From: Salaquimonas pukyongi | Lineage (GTDB): Bacteria > Pseudomonadota > Alphaproteobacteria > Rhizobiales > Rhizobiaceae | Assembly (NCBI RefSeq): GCF_001953055.1 | Contig: NZ_CP019044.1 | Span: 1,798,001 to 1,862,000 of the forward strand | Length of the DNA stretch: 64,000 nucleotides | Direction: 5' to 3' | Part shown: positions 38,961-50,900 of the stretch, piece after piece | Position numbering within the stretch: position 1 is the stretch's first letter | Layout of the letters: each line of letters starts with the position of its first letter | The notes under the pieces: generated by a model | What the model was told of the DNA's origin: nothing | Database searches by the model: none | The model's input: the letters and a program-made list of their open reading frames with translations, nothing else | Program-made: the position numbers and the translations under genes

Positions 38961-40196
38961 TTGGAACTCTCAATCGCTGGCGTCATAACAGCCGTGGGCT
39001 TTCTGTTCGGCATCAATTTTGTCGGGCTGTTCATTGCGGCCTATCTTTTTGACCGGACCGCAAAGCATATCCCCTGGTATCTCATCGCCACCTGCGCGTT
39101 CATGCTCAATGGCCTGTCCTACATGCTCTCCCTGTTTACCCCCTACAAGGCATTGTTCCTTGCCGGGCTTGAACTCTTCCAGATCGCAGGTTTCATCGCA
39201 ATTGCCTACGGTTTTGCAAGCGCATTTTCCCTAAGGCCCGATTTTCGATTCCTGTTTTCCATCGCGTTGGGGTGCATAGCCGTCGCCGCACTGCATTTTG
39301 GCGGCGATGAAATCGGCGTAATGCGCCTGCTGCCGCTTTCATTGTTGCATGCTGGCGCATCGCTGCATCTGGCAGTGGTATTGTTCTACAAGCCAAATGC
39401 CCTCAAGGTGCACCGCATGATTTCGGTCATGCTGATCGGAACGGCCATTGCGTCACTCTCGCGCCCGGCCAGTGCCCATTTCGTTTCGACCCTGCCTGAA
39501 CTGACCCATCCGCAAAAAGTGGAGCTGTATGCGAGTATCGTCAATCTGTGTTACCTTACTTCGTTGTTTGGTTTGGGCGCCTCCGTTTTCTTTCATGTCA
39601 TGAGCGATTTCGCCAACGGCTACCGCCGCGCGTCGATCATCGACCACCTCACCGGGCTGCTCAACCGGCGCGGATTTATGGAAATGGCCGCCAAACTGGG
39701 CAGGAAACCCGCCATTCTCATCATGATCGATATCGACCGGTTCAAGTCCATCAATGACGAGCTGGGGCATGAGACCGGAGACCGGACAATATGTGCATTT
39801 GCCCGCATCCTTGATGAAACGCAGGGGCATTCCGGCATTTGCGGACGGTTGGGCGGAGAAGAATTCGCCGTGGTGCTTCCCGGCACTTCCCTCCAGGACG
39901 CCATCAGCTTCGCCGAGCGATTGCGCGCCACCATCGAGAACCATGCCGGAAATGATCTGCCGGATGACCGCAGGGTAACGGCAAGCCTGGGCGTGTCGGA
40001 CGTTGCCGGGGGCGACATATCGCGGGCACTGGCCCAAGCCGACACCGCCCTCTACCAAGCCAAGAAAGCCGGCAGAAACCGCGTTGTCGCCTATTCACCC
40101 CATTATGGAGAACTGGCAAGCCGCCAGGGCGGCAGAAGAAACTCCCGGGAAACGAAGAAGGCAGAACCGTTGGTAGCCGCCGCCAAGGCTTCATGA
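38961..40196 (+). CDS. Membrane-bound diguanylate cyclase (GGDEF)
   Basis: The 411-residue protein has about six N-terminal membrane segments (residues 1-215) with no recognisable sensor family, then a GGDEF domain with IIDHLTGLLNRRGFMEM and the active site RLGGEEF. The catalytic motif GGEEF is intact, so it should make cyclic di-GMP from GTP. No RxxD inhibitory site is obvious upstream of the motif. A TTG start at 38961 is assumed; no ATG is available before the first membrane segment. Confidence 0.87.
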   Translation: MELSIAGVITAVGFLFGINFVGLFIAAYLFDRTAKHIPWYLIATCAFMLNGLSYMLSLFTPYKALFLAGLELFQIAGFIAIAYGFASAFSLRPDFRFLFSIALGCIAVAALHFGGDEIGVMRLLPLSLLHAGASLHLAVVLFYKPNALKVHRMISVMLIGTAIASLSRPASAHFVSTLPELTHPQKVELYASIVNLCYLTSLFGLGASVFFHVMSDFANGYRRASIIDHLTGLLNRRGFMEMAAKLGRKPAILIMIDIDRFKSINDELGHETGDRTICAFARILDETQGHSGICGRLGGEEFAVVLPGTSLQDAISFAERLRATIENHAGNDLPDDRRVTASLGVSDVAGGDISRALAQADTALYQAKKAGRNRVVAYSPHYGELASRQGGRRNSRETKKAEPLVAAAKAS

Positions 40197-40239
40197 CCTG
40201 CCGCCTTGTCTCGCCGCGCGCTCATGTTACATACGGCAG

Positions 40240-41591
40240 ATGCGCCGCCTCTACGAACCGCAAGCCTATGACCGTGACGTTGGTTCCTACTGGCAGACCA
40301 CCGCCACACCGCCACGCTGGCCGGCATTAAAGCAAAGCCGCGCCGCCAAAATCCTCATCATTGGCGGCGGGTATACCGGGCTTAACTGTGCGCTCGAACT
40401 GGCCGAACAGGGCATCGATCCACATTCCATCGTGGTCCTTGAAGCCTGCCAGCCCGGTTGGGGCGCTTCAGGCCGCAACGGAGGATTTTGCTGCACCGGC
40501 GGCACCAAGCTGCCGGTAGACAAGCTCATCGCACGGTTTGGCGAAGACGAAACCCGCCGTTTTTTCAAGCAGCAAACCGCCTCAATTGAATCGGTTCGCG
40601 AGAACCTGTCGCGCTATCACATTTCCGCCGATACCCATTCCAATGGAGAAACGCAGCTTGCCCATCGCGAAAGCGAAATGGCCGGGCTTCATGCCGAAAA
40701 GCAGCAGATGAAGGATCTGTTCTCCCTTGATTGCCGAATCACGGAAAAACCCGGCCTGTCTTCACAAGGGCTCGCCAGCCCGGAATTTCATGGCGCCCTG
40801 ACGACGCCCCTGGGCTTTGCGCTCAATCCGATGAAATACCTTAGCGGCCTTGCACAGGCTGCAACCGGCATCGGCATTGCCGCCTATGGCGGCACGCCAG
40901 CCCTTTCAATCCGCCGCGCCGGTAACAACTGGCAGACCGATACGCCCGGCGGCCACATCACCGCGGACAATCTGGTCATCGCCACCAACGGCTATTCGTC
41001 GGAAGACGTGCCCGACTGGCTTTCCGGCCGCCTGTTGCCGGTCTTGTCGAACATTCTGCTCACCCGCCCCCTGACAGAACTGGAACTCAATTCACAGGGC
41101 TGGACCTCTCATCAGATGTGCTCCGACACCCGCAAACTGCTGCACTATTTCCGCCTCATGCCACCTGCTGAAGGCGAAGCAGGGCCGCGCATGCTGTTCG
41201 GCATGCGCAGCGGCACCTCCGCGACTCCGGCCAGCATGGCGATGATGCACCGCCGCATCCGGGCCGATTTCGACCGCTTCTTTCCTGCCTGGCGCGGGGT
41301 TGAAACCCCTTCTTCTGGGCCGGTCTGGTCTGCCTGACCCGGGAACTGACAAGCTATAGCGGACCGCTGCCGCGCATGCCGGGCGCCTGGGCCTCCCTTG
41401 CCTATCATGGCAGCGGCATCGCCATGGGCAGCCATTGCGGCCGCCTGTTGGGACAGATGATTGCCGGCAAGCGCGAGCCTGATGACCTGCCCGCCGCCAT
41501 GCGCCAATTGCCGCGCAAATTCCCGTTTCCCGCGCTCAGGCGCACCTATCTGGCCGCCGCCTATCGCTGGCATGAATGGCGGGAAGGCTAG
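40240..41591 (+). CDS. FAD-dependent oxidoreductase (DAO/PuuB-like), frameshifted
   Basis: This flavoenzyme of about 450 residues resembles gamma-glutamylputrescine oxidase and other DAO-type amine oxidases. It has the N-terminal YDRDVGSYWQTTA, a Rossmann motif ILIIGGGYTGLNCALELAE and WGASGRNGGFCC, where flavin contacts occur in relatives. The frame breaks at ...WRGVETP; adding one base to the TT run at 41310-41311 restores FFWAGLVCLTREL and the C-terminal GSGIAMGSHCGRLLG. It is followed by M24 and ArgE-like genes in the same direction, suggesting an amino-acid or polyamine derivative catabolic unit. Confidence 0.85.
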
Positions 41592-41701
41592 GTCATGAGC
41601 TAACGCCGGATCATGTCGCAATTGCCCGATGACACCAGCAGGCCATGCGCTATGCTCGCGGCTTGTTTTCATACTCCCACCCCGAACCCCTGGAACCGTA
41701 A

Positions 41702-42885
41702 ATGCCTGCCATCGACCTGCCCTTTTCAAAACCCGAATACGACCGCCGCCTTGCCCTTGTGCGCAAGGAGATGGAAAAGCGCGGTATTTCCTGCCTGTTC
41801 TGCGAAGATCCTGCCAACATGGCCTGGCTCACCGGCTATGACGGCTGGTCGTTTTACGTTCATCAGGGCGTAATCATTACCCAGGACACGGACCCGGTCT
41901 GGTGGGGGCGTTTCATGGACGGTCAGGGCGCCAAGCGCACGGTCTGGATGGACCATGATTTCATCCGCCCCTACCCCGACGATTATGTGCAGAATACCAG
42001 GATGCACCCCATGGAGCATCTGTCCCGGCTGATTGCCGACATGGGGCACGGAAACGCCACCGTCGGCGTTGAGATGGAAAACTACTACTTCTCCGCCAAG
42101 GCATGGGAAGTGCTGAAAGCCGGTCTGCCGCAAGCGACCTTCCAGGATGCGACCGCACTGGTCAACTGGCAGCGGCTGGTCAAGTCCGAGGAAGAACTGG
42201 TTTATATCCGCCGCGCGGCAAGGATATCGGAAAAGATGATCGACGGCGTCATGGAGCGCGTCGAGCCGGGCCTCAACAAGAACGAGCTTGTTGCCGAAAT
42301 CTATCGCGACGCAATCATGGGCGCAGACGGCCATTGGGGCGACTATGCCTCCATCGTCCCGCTGCTGCCATCGGGCGCAGATGCCTCTGCTGCCCATCTG
42401 ACCTGGGACGGGCGGCCTTTCAAAAAGGGCGAGGCGACGTTTTTCGAGCTTTCGGGCTGCTATCGCCGCTATCACGCACCGTTCTGCCGCACCGTGTTTT
42501 TGGGCAAGCCGTTTCCCGAAATCCTGGAAGCGGAGAAGGTCGCCCAGGAAGGCATTGCCGCCGGGCTTGAAGCAGCACGAGCCGGCAACACCACCGGCGA
42601 TATCGCACGCGCCTTCTATGCAGCGCTGGAAAAGGCGGGCATCGAGCGCGACGGGCGGTGCGGTTATCCCACCGGGCTTTCCTACCCCCGGACTGGGGCG
42701 AGCGTACCGCCTCCATCCGCAAGAGCGATGAAACCGTCCTTGAAGCGAACATGACCTTTCACTTCATGCCGGCGATCTGGATGGAAGATTGGGGCCTGGA
42801 AATCACCGAGCCTATCCGCATCACCCAATCCGGCTCCGCAGAATGCCTCTGCGACCGCCCCCGCAAGCTCTATGTGAAGGAATAG
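41702..42885 (+). CDS. M24-family hydrolase, ectoine hydrolase (DoeA)-like, frameshifted
   Basis: The reconstructed protein of about 394 residues belongs to the pita-bread (M24) family and looks much like ectoine hydrolase DoeA/EutD: PANMAWLTGYDGWSFYVHQGV, FFELSGCYRRYHAPFCRTV, and the C-terminal PPDWGERTASIRKSDETVLEANMTFHFMP. The frame breaks at the CCCCC run 42685-42689 where one C is missing. DoeA opens the ectoine ring to N-acetyl-diaminobutyrate, and the next gene encodes a deacetylase, which would fit; however, typical doeB-D genes and an ectoine transporter are not in the window, so another cyclic amide or peptide substrate is possible. Confidence 0.85.
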
Positions 42886-42889
42886 ACAA

Positions 42890-44071
42890 GTGCCCCTGTC
42901 AGCCGATCATCCGCGGCTTGAAGACGCGATCACGCTGCTCGACCGGCTGATCGCCTTTCCCACCATATCCCTTCAAAGCAATCTGGAACTGATTGGCGAG
43001 GCGGCAGGCTGGCTGGAGGCCGCCGGTGCGCGCATCCGGGTATGGAACAGCAACGATGGCAGCCGCGCCAATTGCCTGGCAACGATAGGGCCTGAAAACG
43101 CAAACGGCGGCATCATGCTTTCCGGGCACAGCGATGTGGTTCCCGTGACCGGGCAAAACTGGACATCCGAACCCTTCAAGATGGACCGCCGCGATGGCCG
43201 CCTTTACGGGCGTGGCACCTGTGACATGAAAGGCTTCATTGCCGCTGCAATCGCCATGGCATCCGATTTTTCCGCCCTGCCGCTCACCCGGCCGGTCCAT
43301 ATCGCCCTTACCTATGATGAAGAAACCGGATGCCTGGGCGGCCAGCAACTGGTGCGCGACATGGCGGCAGAAGGGATTTTGCCGTCCGTCTGCATCGTCG
43401 GCGAACCCACTTCCATGCGCATCATCGAGGGGCACAAGGGCTGTTATGAATACACAACGCGCTTTACCGGTCTTGCCGCGCACGGTTCGCTCACCCATCA
43501 GGGCGTCAATGCAATCGAATATGCCGCCCGCTACATCACCCGGCTGATGGACATTCGCGAACAGCTGAAGAATTCGACGCCCGCCAGCCAGCGCTTTGAG
43601 CCGCCCTACACCACCTTGCAGATCGGCCGTATCAAGGGCGGCGTCTCACGCAACACCATTGCCGGCGATTGTGCCGTCGATTGGGAAATGCGGCCGGTAC
43701 AAAGCGATGATGCGCGCCATGTGAAGAGCGAAATCGAACGCTATGTGCAGGAAGAACTGCTGCCTGCCATGCGTGAGCGCGCTCCCGATGCTGCCATTGA
43801 GACCGAAGTCATCGGCGAGGTCATCGGGCTCTTGCCGGCCAGCGAGTCGCAAGCCCGTGACATATGCGCGGCCCTGACGGGCGATACAAAGACGGATGTG
43901 GTCTCATTCGGCACGGAAGCTGGCCTCTATCAGGAAATGGGCACATCCACCGTGGTCTGCGGCCCGGGCTCCATTGAACAGGCTCACAAGCCGGATGAGT
44001 ATGTCGAGATCGCCGAGCTTGGCCGCTGCCTCAACATGCTGGAGGGATTGAAGAAAAAACTGACCGCCTGA
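42890..44071 (+). CDS. argE: M20-family deacetylase, acetylornithine deacetylase (ArgE)-like
   Basis: The 393-residue zinc-dependent deacylase has LSGHSDVVPV, YGRGTCDMKG, YDEETGCLGG and CIVGEPTSM, the metal-site and catalytic motifs of the ArgE/DapE family. It is closest to acetylornithine deacetylase, but the position right behind a DoeA-like hydrolase suggests it may remove the acetyl group from N-acetyl-diaminobutyrate or a similar product. The GTG start at 42890 is preceded by AAGGAA and lies 4 bp after the M24 stop. It is convergent with cckA. Confidence 0.87.
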   Translation: MPLSADHPRLEDAITLLDRLIAFPTISLQSNLELIGEAAGWLEAAGARIRVWNSNDGSRANCLATIGPENANGGIMLSGHSDVVPVTGQNWTSEPFKMDRRDGRLYGRGTCDMKGFIAAAIAMASDFSALPLTRPVHIALTYDEETGCLGGQQLVRDMAAEGILPSVCIVGEPTSMRIIEGHKGCYEYTTRFTGLAAHGSLTHQGVNAIEYAARYITRLMDIREQLKNSTPASQRFEPPYTTLQIGRIKGGVSRNTIAGDCAVDWEMRPVQSDDARHVKSEIERYVQEELLPAMRERAPDAAIETEVIGEVIGLLPASESQARDICAALTGDTKTDVVSFGTEAGLYQEMGTSTVVCGPGSIEQAHKPDEYVEIAELGRCLNMLEGLKKKLTA

Positions 44072-44075
44072 GCGC

Positions 44076-46769
44076 TTATTCCTCCAGCATTTCCTTGACC
44101 GCTGAAACCAGCTGCTTGAGCGAGAAGGGCTTGGCCAGGAAACCGAATTTCTCGCGATCTTCCTCGGGCAGGTTTTTCGCAAAGGCATCTTCCGCATAGC
44201 CTGAAACGAAGATGAATTTCAGGCCCGCATGGCTTTTTTGAACCTCGGCAAACAAGGTCGGCCCGTCCATTTCCGGCATTACCACATCGGAAACGATCAG
44301 GTCGATATCGCCGCCATGTTCTTCCAGCACTTCCATTGCTTCAACACCGCTGGACGCCTCATGTACGGTATAGCCGCGTGAGGCCAGCGCCCGCGACCCA
44401 AAGGCACGCACGGCATCCTCGTCCTCCACCAGCAGGATCGTCGCACTGCCGGTCAGGTCCTTGGCGCTTTCCTTCACCGCTTTTTCTGCGGGTGCTATGT
44501 CCTCTTCCTTCGCCATGTGGCGCGGCAGGAATACCCGGAAGGTGGTGCCCTCCCCCGGAGCCGATTCAGGATAGATGAAACCGCCAGTCTGCTTGACGAT
44601 GCCATAGACGGTGGAAAGGCCAAGGCCGGTTCCCTTGCCGACCTCCTTGGTGGAGAAGAAAGGTTCGAAAATCTTCTCCAAAACCTCTTCGCTCATCCCG
44701 GTACCTTCGTCCTTGACGGAAAGAACGACAAAGTCCTCATGGGGCATTTCGCGGTGATGGCCGAAGCGCTTTGCAATCTCGGCACCTTCGAGATTTTCGG
44801 TGCTGATTTCCATGGTCCCGCCATCCGGCGCCATCGCATCGCGTCCGTTGACACACAGATTGACCACCACCTGTTCCAGCTGGGAAAGATCGGCCCTGAC
44901 GGGCCACAGATCACGTCCGTGCACCAGATTGAGGGTAACCTTGTCGCCCACGAGCCGCTCGAGCAGCATGCGCAGATCCGACAGCACTTCCCCCATCTGC
45001 AGCACCTGCGGGCGCAGCGTCTGGCGGCGTGAAAATGCCAGCAACTGCCGCACCAGGCTCGCCGCACGGTTGGCGTTTTGCTTGATGTTCATGATGTCCT
45101 GGAAGGACGGGTCGGATGGCCGGTGATTGGCAAGCAGCAGGTCTGAAAAGCCGATGATTGCCGTCAGCACGTTGTTGAAGTCGTGGGCAATGCCGCCGGC
45201 AAGCTGCCCGACGGCCTGCATTTTCTGGCTTTGGGCAAACTGTTCCTCCAGTTTGCGGTGTTCGGTTGTCTCCAGCGCATAGACGATTACCTGTTCGCCG
45301 CTGTCATCTTCGGGCGGCCCGTCCTGCACCGGGCTCAGAAAGAGGCGCAGGAACCGGTCCGACGCCCCGTGCATGACCGCATCGACCATTTTGGTGCGGG
45401 TGCCGCCCTTCAGCGTCTCGTTGATTGCATCTTCAAGCGCGGCACGGTCGGCTTCCTGTACCAGGGAGGTCAGTTCCACGCCCTCGCCGTGGCTTGCCCC
45501 GCCCAGCTGCGCCTTGAACATCCGCATGAAGGGCGAGTTCGTTCTTACGGTCTTTCCGGCGTTCGAGATGGCGGCAATTGCAATCGGGGTATTGTTGAAG
45601 AACCGGGTAAACCGAACCTCCGCCTCGGCCAGGCCGCCATCGCTTTCCTCCGGTGCCAGCCGGTTGATCACAAGCGTGCGGGCATTACCCGGCGCGCCGT
45701 CATCTCCGGCAGAAACATTGTGGTAGAAGCGAACCGGCATGCGCCGTGAATCGTCAATTGCGATATCGGCATCGATAACGGAAATGGCGCGTTCTTCCTT
45801 GCCGTTTTCCCGTTGTGCGGCAGCCAGCAGTTCAAGCCCGTGCTCGGATACAAAGTCCTCCAGCTTCAGGCTGCCCTGGCGAAACAGCGCAAGATCGACA
45901 CCCAGCCAGTCGGCAAGGGTGGCGTTGAGATACACCACCTCGCCATCCCCATTGCTCGAGAAGAAACCGGCAGGCGCGTGATCGAGATAGTTGATCGCAT
46001 GCTGCAGTTCCTGAAACGCCTGCTCCTGCGCGCGGCGGTCCTCGGTGATGTCGGACAACTGCCAGACCATCAGGCCTTCGGGATGCTCTTCATGCTCCAT
46101 GTTGCGCGCCCTGAGGCGGAACCATCGCGCACCTTCCGATTCCGACAACAGCCCGTTGGGCAGGCGTATCTCCTCGGAAGCCGTCACCCCTTCCCTCGCC
46201 TGGCGCGCCATGCGGTAGATTGATTCCGTCGCCACGACATTTTTTGCAAAAACCGTCTCGATCCCTGCGACTTCCAGACTGTCCGTGGCGCCGGTCAGTT
46301 CCCCGTAGGCACGGTTGGCAAAGACAATGCGGCCCTCATGGTCGCTGACAAGAATTCCCGATTCCATGCCGTTCACGAGATTGCGGGTGAACTGATCGCG
46401 CCGCCGGTTGGCGGAAAGATGAATGAACCCCATCACCAGCAGGAAAAGGAAGAATATTCCGATACCCGCCAGCGCACCGGTAACGGCCAGCATTACCGGC
46501 TCACTCACAAGACCGCGCAGATACCAGGCTGCCAAAGCGGCCGCGACAACGAAGGCGACCCCTAACAGAAACAGCAGGGCGATGTTGCGCTGCTTGCCAT
46601 AACGCTCGATGATCGGCTCGGTGTCCTTGCTTGCCGGACGGCCGTTCCCGGAGGCCGAACCGCCATCGCTCACCGCATTCGTACCGGTTGGCGTCTCGTC
46701 TTCGCTGATTTCCGCGACGCTTTCCTCCGCCGCTCCCTCCAGGTGATCCTTCGTCCCCTGATCACTCAT
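44076..46769 (-). CDS. cckA: Hybrid sensor histidine kinase CckA
   Basis: The 897-residue kinase has two N-terminal membrane segments (about residues 62-85 and 92-118), several PAS domains (about 130-500), a HisKA domain with the phospho-acceptor H529 in [14 protein letters not shown], an ATPase domain ([21 protein letters not shown]) and a C-terminal receiver with the Asp in [10 protein letters not shown]. This architecture and sequence are those of CckA, which phosphorylates ChpT and through it the cell-cycle regulator CtrA and CpdR. Convergent with argE with only a few bases between the stop codons. Confidence 0.95.
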   Translation of the reverse strand: MSDQGTKDHLEGAAEESVAEISEDETPTGTNAVSDGGSASGNGRPASKDTEPIIERYGKQRNIALLFLLGVAFVVAAALAAWYLRGLVSEPVMLAVTGALAGIGIFFLFLLVMGFIHLSANRRRDQFTRNLVNGMESGILVSDHEGRIVFANRAYGELTGATDSLEVAGIETVFAKNVVATESIYRMARQAREGVTASEEIRLPNGLLSESEGARWFRLRARNMEHEEHPEGLMVWQLSDITEDRRAQEQAFQELQHAINYLDHAPAGFFSSNGDGEVVYLNATLADWLGVDLALFRQGSLKLEDFVSEHGLELLAAAQRENGKEERAISVIDADIAIDDSRRMPVRFYHNVSAGDDGAPGNARTLVINRLAPEESDGGLAEAEVRFTRFFNNTPIAIAAISNAGKTVRTNSPFMRMFKAQLGGASHGEGVELTSLVQEADRAALEDAINETLKGGTRTKMVDAVMHGASDRFLRLFLSPVQDGPPEDDSGEQVIVYALETTEHRKLEEQFAQSQKMQAVGQLAGGIAHDFNNVLTAIIGFSDLLLANHRPSDPSFQDIMNIKQNANRAASLVRQLLAFSRRQTLRPQVLQMGEVLSDLRMLLERLVGDKVTLNLVHGRDLWPVRADLSQLEQVVVNLCVNGRDAMAPDGGTMEISTENLEGAEIAKRFGHHREMPHEDFVVLSVKDEGTGMSEEVLEKIFEPFFSTKEVGKGTGLGLSTVYGIVKQTGGFIYPESAPGEGTTFRVFLPRHMAKEEDIAPAEKAVKESAKDLTGSATILLVEDEDAVRAFGSRALASRGYTVHEASSGVEAMEVLEEHGGDIDLIVSDVVMPEMDGPTLFAEVQKSHAGLKFIFVSGYAEDAFAKNLPEEDREKFGFLAKPFSLKQLVSAVKEMLEE

Positions 46770-47154
46770 GAAATCCCCGTGCGCTCGAGTATGGCAACTG
46801 CCCGCAATGATTCTCCCGCCACTCCCCTAAATGGCGGCGAATCTCATATTCCCTTTTGAATCACATAATTCAGGGCCTGGGAAGGCAGTCAGCAACACAT
46901 TCGGCCATCCCGCCCCGCACACCGCGCCGTATGGATCGGGCGTTTTTGCGGTTTGCGGCAAATCCCGGTGGATTTGCGTTCTGCCCCGAGTTAACCATAC
47001 GTAATTGCATTTTTGTCCAGAGTGCTGCAAATGGCCATCTTTCAGTGTAAAACCGGTCGGATCAAGCGGCAGAAATGCCCGAAACTGGGGAAAAGCGGCT
47101 TTCACGGCCGCCATGGGCCGCAGCAAGGCGGCCTTTGCGAGGGAGAACGGCGCC
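46770..47154. other. Divergent intergenic region cckA - FliO-like gene
   Basis: No gene is supported in these 385 bp; in-frame codons before 47155 extend the following ORF but lack a ribosome binding site. A CtrA-like site TTAACCATACGTAAT occurs at 46991-47005 (TTAACCAT is a typical CtrA half site), so cckA or its neighbour may be under CtrA control. Confidence 0.45.
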
Positions 47155-47952
47155 TTGAACTGGATCAATGACACATTCGGAACGGAATTGTCCTCAAACG
47201 TGCAGCTTGGCATCATGTTCGGGGCGCTGCTGCTTGCCCTGTTCATCCTCCTATGGCTGTTTCGCCGGATTTTCGGCAGCGCGCAATCGCGTATTGCCCG
47301 CAACCGCCAGCCCCGCCTTGGCGTGATTGAAGCCGCCATTGTGGACGACACGCGCAGGCTTGTTCTGGTGCGCCGCGACAACACCGAGCATCTGCTGATG
47401 ATCGGCGGGCCCGGCGACGTGGTGATTGAAACCGGCATCGGACAAAACGATCCTGCCCGCAAGGAAGCACCGGCAGCGCCCGCCGCTCAAGCACCTGCGG
47501 TTGGCCAGGCCGCGCCGGAAACAACACCACGCGAACCCCGCCTTATCGAACCACTGAACGATGGCACCCGGCAGGCTCCTGCCCCGCAACAGGCGCGCAG
47601 TGAGACCACCCCTGCCGGCCAAGCTGCAACCGGTGCTGCGGCAGCAGCCGTTACCGTTGCCGCCAGCAAGGCGGCGGAAGCTGTCGAGGAGGTAAGACCG
47701 CCGGTCGGGGAGCCTACCCTTGAGACGCCCCAAAGCGAGACGCCTGAGAGCGAGATGCAAGAGAGCAAAGCACCTGCCGACAGCGATGCAAACCCGGACA
47801 GCGCTGAAGAGATCACCGGGGAAATCGCCGAAGAACTCGATACGGCAGCCGTAGACACACCGGAGCCTGCCTCCGATGACGAAGACACCACTACCGACAC
47901 CGAAGAGGACATGCAGAAGCTGCTCGACGAACTGGCCGGCAGCAAGAAGTAA
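47155..47952 (+). CDS. FliO/MopB-like membrane protein
   Basis: From the TTG at 47155 the product has 265 residues: a short outside part, one membrane segment (about residues 17-38, LGIMFGALLLALFILLWLF), a small domain similar to FliO (GVIEAAIVDDTRRLVLVRRDNTEHLLMIGGPGDVVIE) and a long, low-complexity acidic tail rich in Ala, Pro, Glu and Thr. FliO helps assemble the flagellar export gate, but in this position it is not in a flagellar cluster, so the role may differ. GGGAGAA 8 bp before the TTG supports this start. Confidence 0.75.
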   Translation: MNWINDTFGTELSSNVQLGIMFGALLLALFILLWLFRRIFGSAQSRIARNRQPRLGVIEAAIVDDTRRLVLVRRDNTEHLLMIGGPGDVVIETGIGQNDPARKEAPAAPAAQAPAVGQAAPETTPREPRLIEPLNDGTRQAPAPQQARSETTPAGQAATGAAAAAVTVAASKAAEAVEEVRPPVGEPTLETPQSETPESEMQESKAPADSDANPDSAEEITGEIAEELDTAAVDTPEPASDDEDTTTDTEEDMQKLLDELAGSKK

Positions 47953-47991
47953 CCCCGGCCCGGAGCTGAATCACTTTGTGGCAAATTCCGG

Positions 47992-50900
47992 TCAAGCCGT
48001 TGCCATTGCAGCAAGTTTTGATGCGATCACGGCAGCGCCCTTGATCCGTTTTTCCGCTGTATCCCACTCCCTGGACAAAAACAGGCTTTGGTCGGGGCGC
48101 ACCTTGGCAAGGCTGGATTGCTCACCGATCCATTTCAGCAGCGCCGCAGGATCGGAAAACTCGCCATTTCTGAAATGCACCACCAGCCCTTTGGGTCCTG
48201 CGTCGAGTTTTTCTATGTTGGCCTTGCGGCAAAGCGCCTTGATGAAGACCACTTTCAACAGATGATCGACGGCCTCCGGCAGCGGGCCGAAGCGGTCGAT
48301 CAGTTCAGCGCCAAAGGCATCGATCTCGGCTGCCTCATCCAGATCGGCCAGCCGGCGGTAGAGCGACAGGCGCAACTGAAGATCGGGCACATAGGCCTCC
48401 GGGATCAGAACCGCTGCGCCAATGCTGATCTGCGGTGACCAGCGTTCCTGGCTGCCGGCAAAATCGCCCTGCTTCAGTTCGGCGACCGCTTCCTCCAGCA
48501 TTTGCTGGTAGAGTTCATAGCCGACCTCGCGAATATGCCCTGATTGCTCTTCCCCCAGAATGTTGCCGGAGCCGCGAATGTCCAGGTCATGGCTTGCCAG
48601 CTCAAACCCCGCCCCGATGGAATCAAGCGATTGCAGCACCTTCAATCGCCGCTCTGCCTGCGGCGTCAGCGGTTTTCGCACCGGCAGCGTAAACAGCGCA
48701 TAGGCCCGCGTTTTCGAGCGCCCCACCCTGCCGCGCAACTGGTAAAGCTGCGCCAGGCCGAACATGTCTGCACGATGAACGATCAGGGTATTTGCCGTTG
48801 GAATATCCAGCCCGGACTCGACGATGGTGGTCGACAGCAACACATCGTATTTGCCGTCATAAAATGCATTCATCACATCATCGAGCTGCCCCGGCGCCAT
48901 CTGGCCATGAGCAATGGCAAACTTCAGCTCCGGCACGTGTTCGCGCAGAAACTGGGCCTGCTCCTCCAGATCGCTGACCCGCGGGCATACATAAAAGCTC
49001 TGCCCGCCGCGGTAGTGCTCGCGCAACAGCGCCTCGCGGATCACCAGTCCGTCGAACGGGGTTATGAACGTCCTGACCGCCAGCCTGTCGAGCGGCGCAG
49101 TGGTAATCAGCGACAGTTCGCGAACGCCGGTGAGCGCCAATTGCAGCGTGCGCGGAATCGGCGTTGCCGAAAGCGTCAGAACGTGAACATCGCCCCGCAA
49201 TTCCTTCAGCTTTTCCTTGTGCTTGACGCCAAAACGCTGCTCTTCGTCGATTACCAGCAGGCCTAGCCGTTCAAAGCGGATGCTGTCGGCCAAAAGCGCA
49301 TGGGTGCCGATAACGATGTCGATAGAGCCGTCGGCAATGCCCTTGCGGGTAGCCGCCAGTTCGCCGGAAGACACAAGGCGCGAAGCCTGGGCAATCTTGA
49401 CCGGCAGGCCGGAAAACCGGTCGCAAAACGTCTGGTAGTGCTGGCGCGCCAGCAGCGTGGTCGGCACCACCACCGCAACCTGCTTGCCCGCAAGCGCCGC
49501 AATGAACGCTGCCCTGAGCGCAACTTCCGTCTTGCCGAACCCAACATCGCCGCAGACCAGCCGGTCCATCGGCGTACCTGCGGCCAGATCATCAAGCACG
49601 GCATCGATCGCCGCCTGCTGGTCTTCCGTCTCGTCATAGGGAAACCGGGCGACAAACTCGCCATAAAGCCCTTCGGGCGGTGTCAGCGGGTCGCTTTTTC
49701 GCAGCGCCCGCTCGGCGGCAATGGCGATCAGCTGCCCCGCAATCTCCAGCAGCTTCTTCTTCAGCTTCGCCTTGCGCGATTGCCATGCAACCCCGCCAAG
49801 ACGGTCAAGCTGCACCTCCGTATCCGCCGACCCGTAGCGCGACAGCAGCTCGATGTTTTCAACCGGCAGAAACAGCCGGTCATCGCCCGCATAGCGCAGT
49901 TCCAGGCAGTCATGCGGCGCGCCCGCCGCCTCGATGGTTGCCAGCCCGGCAAACCGGGCGATCCCGTGCTCCACATGAACGACGATATCACCCTCAGAAA
50001 GGCTTGAGACCTCGGAGATGAAATCGCTCCCGCGGCGCTTTTTGGAACGCCGCACCAGCCGGTCACCCAGCACATCCTGCTCGGCGACCACCGTCAGGCC
50101 CGGCACCTCAAAACCGTGCTCCATGGCAAGCGGCGCAATGCCGGACAGCTGCGGTTTCAGCGCCTCAAGCGCGGCAAGACTTTCCACGTTCCGCAGGGCT
50201 TCCAGCCCGTGATCGGCAAGCAGCTTCATCATCCTGTCGGCTGAGCCCTCGCTCCAGGCTGCAAGCAGTACCCGCCGGCCCCGGGCTTTCTCCTCGCCCA
50301 CATGCGCGGCGAGCGCATCAAACACATTGGCCCCGGCGGTCCGCTCGGTGGCAAAGTTGCGGCCCGGCCTGCCCTCAAGGTCGAGCACTGCACGCGCAGA
50401 GGTTTGCGCCGCCGCAAACGGGCTGACCTGGGTCAGGCGGGAAAGACAGGCTTCCGCCTCACCGCCTGAAAGGTAGAGCGTTTCCGGCGCCAGGGGCTTG
50501 TACGGCGCCCCCCCGCCGAGGGAGGTTTCCAGACTGTCTTCCAGCACGTTCCTGCGCGCATGATAATAATCCTCGATCTGCGCAATGCGGTGATTGGCAG
50601 CTTCCTGCGCTGCCTGATCGGCAAGGATCAAATATCCGGAAAGATAATCTTCAAGGGTCTCAAGCTGCTCGTAAAACAGCGGCAGCCAATGCTCGGTTCC
50701 GGCAAAGCGCCGCCCCTCGCTGACTGCCTGATACAGCGCATCATCTCGGGTTGCAGCGCCGAAAGCGGCAATATAGCCGCTGCGAAACCGGGAAACGGAG
50801 GCTTTGTCGAGGACAACCTCGCTCATCGGGGCAAGCGTCAGTTCTTTCAATTGCCCTGTGGTGCGCTGGGTTGAAAGGTCAAAACTGCGCAGCGACTCGA

